A DNA stretch of 7,690 bases from an uncultured Bacteroidaceae bacterium (GTDB lineage Bacteria > Bacteroidota > Bacteroidia > Bacteroidales > Bacteroidaceae). Numbering within the stretch: position 1 is the first letter of the stretch; every line of letters starts with the position of its first letter. The notes under the pieces were generated by a model. That model ran no database searches. It was not told where the DNA came from and saw only the letters and a list, made by a program, of their open reading frames with translations. Below are positions 6,018 to 7,690 of this stretch, in pieces. The stretch is taken from NCBI GenBank assembly GCA_934364765.1, contig CAKRMO010000047.1:1-7690 (forward strand). Direction: 5' to 3'. A program made the position numbers and the translations under genes.

Positions 6018-7003
6018 TACACGTGGCTAACCCAATTTACGATTCGGTGTTCAAATACCTCATAGAGGACGAGCGCATTGCGAAAACCATACTTTCCGCC
6101 CTGCTGAAAAAGGAGGTGGCGGAAGTGAAAGTGCGCCGCCACGAATACAGCAACGGAAGCCGCGACAAGATTTCAATGTTCCGCATTGACTTCGGGGCGC
6201 AGGTAAGGGAGGCGGACGGCACGCTGAAGCTGATACTCATAGAACTGCAGAAGACATGGCTCGAAACGGAGACACTCAGGTTCCGCCAGTATCTCGGCGC
6301 GCAGTACGCAAACCCGGAAAACATCCTGAAAGACGAAAACCCCGACGGCTTCGCCATACCGATGGTTACGGTATATCTGCTGGGACACCGCGTGGGCGAC
6401 ATAAAAGAGCCGGTAATATACGTAAACCACCAGTCGCTCGACTACAACGGCAACGTTGTCTCCGAAGGAATGCCCGACCCTTTCATCGAGAGCCTGAACC
6501 ACAACAGCATCATCGTGCAGATACCCCTGCTTCACGGGCAGGTGAACAACAGGCTTGAGGAGGTGCTGAGCGTGTTCGACCAGACACGCAAGGACAGCCA
6601 CAACCGCCAGGTGCTCAACGTTGACGAGAGCCTGTACGCCCACGACGACGACATGATGTACATCCTGCGCAGGCTGCTTGCGGCAGCCTCTGACAGCAAG
6701 CTGCGACAGGACATGAACGTGGAGGACGAATACTTCGCCGCCATAGAGAACAGGGACACCGCGATAATGAACCGCGACAAAATCATCGCACAAAAGGACG
6801 CACAAATAAACAAACAAAACGAGCAAATAAGCGAAAAGAATGCGCAGATAAGCGAAAAGAATGCGCAGATAAACGAGAAAAACAAACAAATACGCCGAAT
6901 GTTACAGGCATTGGTAAACTCTGGCACTGCAATAGAAGACCTGCCGGCAATTACGCAACTTGCCCCAAGCCTGATAAAAGAACTGCTCAGCAACAAAGAA
7001 TAA
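6011..7003 (+). CDS. Rpn/PD-(D/E)XK nuclease-family protein (PDDEXK_2, often labelled 'transposase')
   Basis: The 330-aa product starts MVIHVANPIYDSVFKYLIED, the usual opening of the Rpn/PDDEXK_2 proteins common in Bacteroidales. The nuclease core is visible: RID (D60), a turn (READGT, 66-71), then LILIELQKTW with E78-x-Q80, matching the D...ExQ form of the PD-(D/E)XK motif. Conserved blocks follow (FRQYLGAQY, VYLLGHRVGD at 121-130, IIVQIPLLHGQVNNRLEEVL at 167-186). Residues about 254-297 form a coiled coil of seven-residue repeats, then a Leu-rich tail. E. coli Rpn proteins cut DNA and promote recombination; the role here is unknown. The start overlaps the upxY stop (ATGGTGA) and has a strong Shine-Dalgarno site. 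Catalytic residues look intact. It is probably an accessory passenger between the regulator and the glycan genes. Confidence 0.9.
   Translation: MVIHVANPIYDSVFKYLIEDERIAKTILSALLKKEVAEVKVRRHEYSNGSRDKISMFRIDFGAQVREADGTLKLILIELQKTWLETETLRFRQYLGAQYANPENILKDENPDGFAIPMVTVYLLGHRVGDIKEPVIYVNHQSLDYNGNVVSEGMPDPFIESLNHNSIIVQIPLLHGQVNNRLEEVLSVFDQTRKDSHNRQVLNVDESLYAHDDDMMYILRRLLAAASDSKLRQDMNVEDEYFAAIENRDTAIMNRDKIIAQKDAQINKQNEQISEKNAQISEKNAQINEKNKQIRRMLQALVNSGTAIEDLPAITQLAPSLIKELLSNKE
6800..6883 (+). repeat. Tandem 21-nt repeat encoding heptads
   Basis: Four consecutive 21-nt units start at 6800, 6821, 6842 and 6863. The second and third differ at only two bases. Each encodes a heptad of the form (A/E)QI(S/N)(E/K)(K/Q)N, and a degenerate fifth follows (KQIRRML). 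The repeat builds the coiled coil of the nuclease-family protein, and its copy number could change by slippage without shifting the frame. Confidence 0.85.
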
Positions 7004-7016
7004 AAGCAAGGGGGAC

Positions 7017-7268
7017 TTGGCAAAAAGCGACTATACGAACATGAACATCAAGAAATATCGCCTTACAGCAACGGAAGAACCGTCTGACGCAATGCTTCAC
7101 GAATTGATGAGACAGGTGGCGTGTTCCGCACAGCAAAGCTCTGCCAATGCAAGAAACCATCAATCAGATTCGCAATCAGTGGAAAACCAAGGCAAACAGC
7201 TCACATCGATAATGAGCAAATTGCATCGTCATGTTTTGTGTTTAGTGGCAGGTCCTAACGGAGTGTGA
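7017..7268 (+). CDS. Small ORF: frameshifted antitoxin-like remnant running into a toxin-like start
   Basis: The open frame starts at TTG 7017, just after an AAGGGGG run, or at ATG 7041, and gives 83 or 75 aa. Residues 9-45 (MNIKKYRLTATEEPSDAMLH...) look like small Bacteroidales proteins that I associate, from memory only, with downstream zeta-like toxins. After SSANA the reading becomes unlike a protein. In the frame one base later, 7147-7212 gives MQETINQIRNQW... and ends in a TAA that overlaps an ATG (TAATG, 7210-7214), a typical antitoxin/toxin junction. I infer that a frameshift near 7145-7152 joined the antitoxin N-terminus to the first 17 codons of the next gene (MSKLHRHVLCLVAGPNGV). 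It is probably a pseudogene, although a short protein could still be made. It lies 13 nt after the nuclease gene. Confidence 0.55.
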   Translation: MAKSDYTNMNIKKYRLTATEEPSDAMLHELMRQVACSAQQSSANARNHQSDSQSVENQGKQLTSIMSKLHRHVLCLVAGPNGV

Positions 7269-7316
7269 AAAATTTCCACGACAGAAAAGCTGCTTGCTAA
7301 CGAATGGACTGTATAG
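7212..7316 (+). pseudogene. Remnant of a zeta-toxin-like P-loop NTPase, stop codon in Walker A
   Basis: From ATG 7212 the frame reads MSKLHRHVLCLVAGPNGV, then TGA (7266-7268), then KISTTEKLLANEW before a TAG at 7314-7316. Zeta-type toxins and related P-loop kinases begin with a hydrophobic strand and AGPNG(A/V)GKST, so the TGA stands where GGA (Gly) is expected and ATT is an extra codon before S-T. The pattern around the stop (VAGPNGV, K, STTEKLL) is too close to a P-loop to be chance. Only about 35 codons remain of a gene normally near 190 or more, so both a nonsense change and a large deletion seem to have occurred. Zeta toxins phosphorylate UDP-sugar precursors; that activity cannot survive here. 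Confidence 0.6.
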
Positions 7317-7486
7317 CTTTTATTAAAACAGCAATACCCACGATATGACTAAACAACAGATCAACAGCAAAGACGGCACCGATACAAAATTACGGCTTAT
7401 GTCTAAAATGCGAAAGCCCTTTTCATGATAAGAAACGAAAAAGGAAATAAGATATAAATAGAAAAGCAACTCTGTAGGGATTTAAT

Positions 7487-7690
7487 ATGCCACAAGTTTC
7501 CGAAAATAACAAGCGCATTACCAAGAACACTATACTATTATACTTTAGGATGTTCTTTACAATGGTCATTTCGTTTTATACATCAAGAGTTGTACTTAAA
7601 ACTTTAGGTATTGAAGATTATGGCATCTACAACGTAGTGGGGGGAGTCGTCTCCTTTTTTGATTTCATCAAAGCCTCTATGGCAGGAAGC
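7487..7690 (+). CDS. Polysaccharide flippase (Wzx / MOP superfamily), N-terminal part
   Basis: The frame is open from ATG 7487 to the window edge: 68 residues starting MPQVSENNKRITKNTILLYF. The cytoplasmic start, the first TM helix (about 16-34, ILLYFRMFFTMVISFYTSR), the LGIEDYGIYNVVGGVV block (40-55) and the second TM segment are typical of the lipid-linked oligosaccharide flippases of capsule and O-antigen loci. These proteins move undecaprenyl-linked glycan units across the inner membrane. AGGGA six nt before the ATG is a plausible ribosome site. Codons are AT-rich (TTA, AGA, ACT, AAA), unlike the GC-richer genes upstream, as is usual for glycan genes obtained by transfer. It is probably the first glycan gene of the operon headed by the upxY-type gene. 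Confidence 0.9.
   Translation, partial: MPQVSENNKRITKNTILLYFRMFFTMVISFYTSRVVLKTLGIEDYGIYNVVGGVVSFFDFIKASMAGS

Noticed and set aside
6800..6883. CRISPR-like array
   Set aside because: The units are contiguous 21-nt repeats without spacers and code for coiled-coil heptads in frame.
7345..7428. 27-codon frame starting MTKQQINSKDGTD before the flippase
   Set aside because: It is short, has no Shine-Dalgarno site and no recognised family. It could be more gene debris, but nothing supports it.

Overview
The window looks like a chromosomal stretch of a member of the Bacteroidales (Bacteroidota), probably near Prevotella or Bacteroides. The pointers are the -7 boxes of the Bacteroidota type (TAnnTTTG) before several genes, mostly weak Shine-Dalgarno sites, the rsfS-ftsH-cdsA gene order, and a UpxY-type NusG paralogue in front of a polysaccharide flippase. 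Species cannot be assigned from the sequence alone.

Left end (1-345, minus strand): the first 18 codons of a GNAT-type acetyltransferase run off the window. Upstream of it lies a tRNA-Gln(CTG) gene with its own Bacteroidota-type promoter and a hairpin terminator. From 346 to 583 there is no recognised gene. This stretch holds a possible 37-codon acidic ORF, several hairpins and the rsfS promoter box.

Housekeeping operon (584-4684, plus strand): rsfS (ribosomal silencing factor), ftsH (membrane AAA+ zinc protease), cdsA (CDP-diacylglycerol synthase) and a secreted or lipid-facing endonuclease/exonuclease/phosphatase (EEP) family protein, separated by 6-15 nt. The EEP protein has lost several catalytic residues and looks like a pseudoenzyme.

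Intergenic region (4685-5290): no convincing gene. It holds three copies of a GGCGTATGCAATACGCC palindrome (REP-like), helically phased short direct repeats, and a set of strong hairpins overlapping a short minus-strand reading frame.

Start of a surface-polysaccharide locus (5291-7690, plus strand): a promoter box, a leader with a possible 32-codon upstream ORF and a strong hairpin, then a upxY-type antiterminator gene. A PD-(D/E)XK nuclease-family (Rpn/PDDEXK_2) gene overlaps the end of upxY by 7 nt. Next come the decayed remains of a small two-gene module, read here as an antitoxin-like gene with a frameshift and a zeta-toxin-like P-loop gene with a stop codon inside its Walker A motif. The window ends in the first 68 codons of a Wzx-type flippase in AT-richer DNA. 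The likely logic is that UpxY promotes transcription through the long glycan operon that begins here, while the nuclease gene and toxin-antitoxin debris are accessory passengers between the regulator and the first glycan gene.
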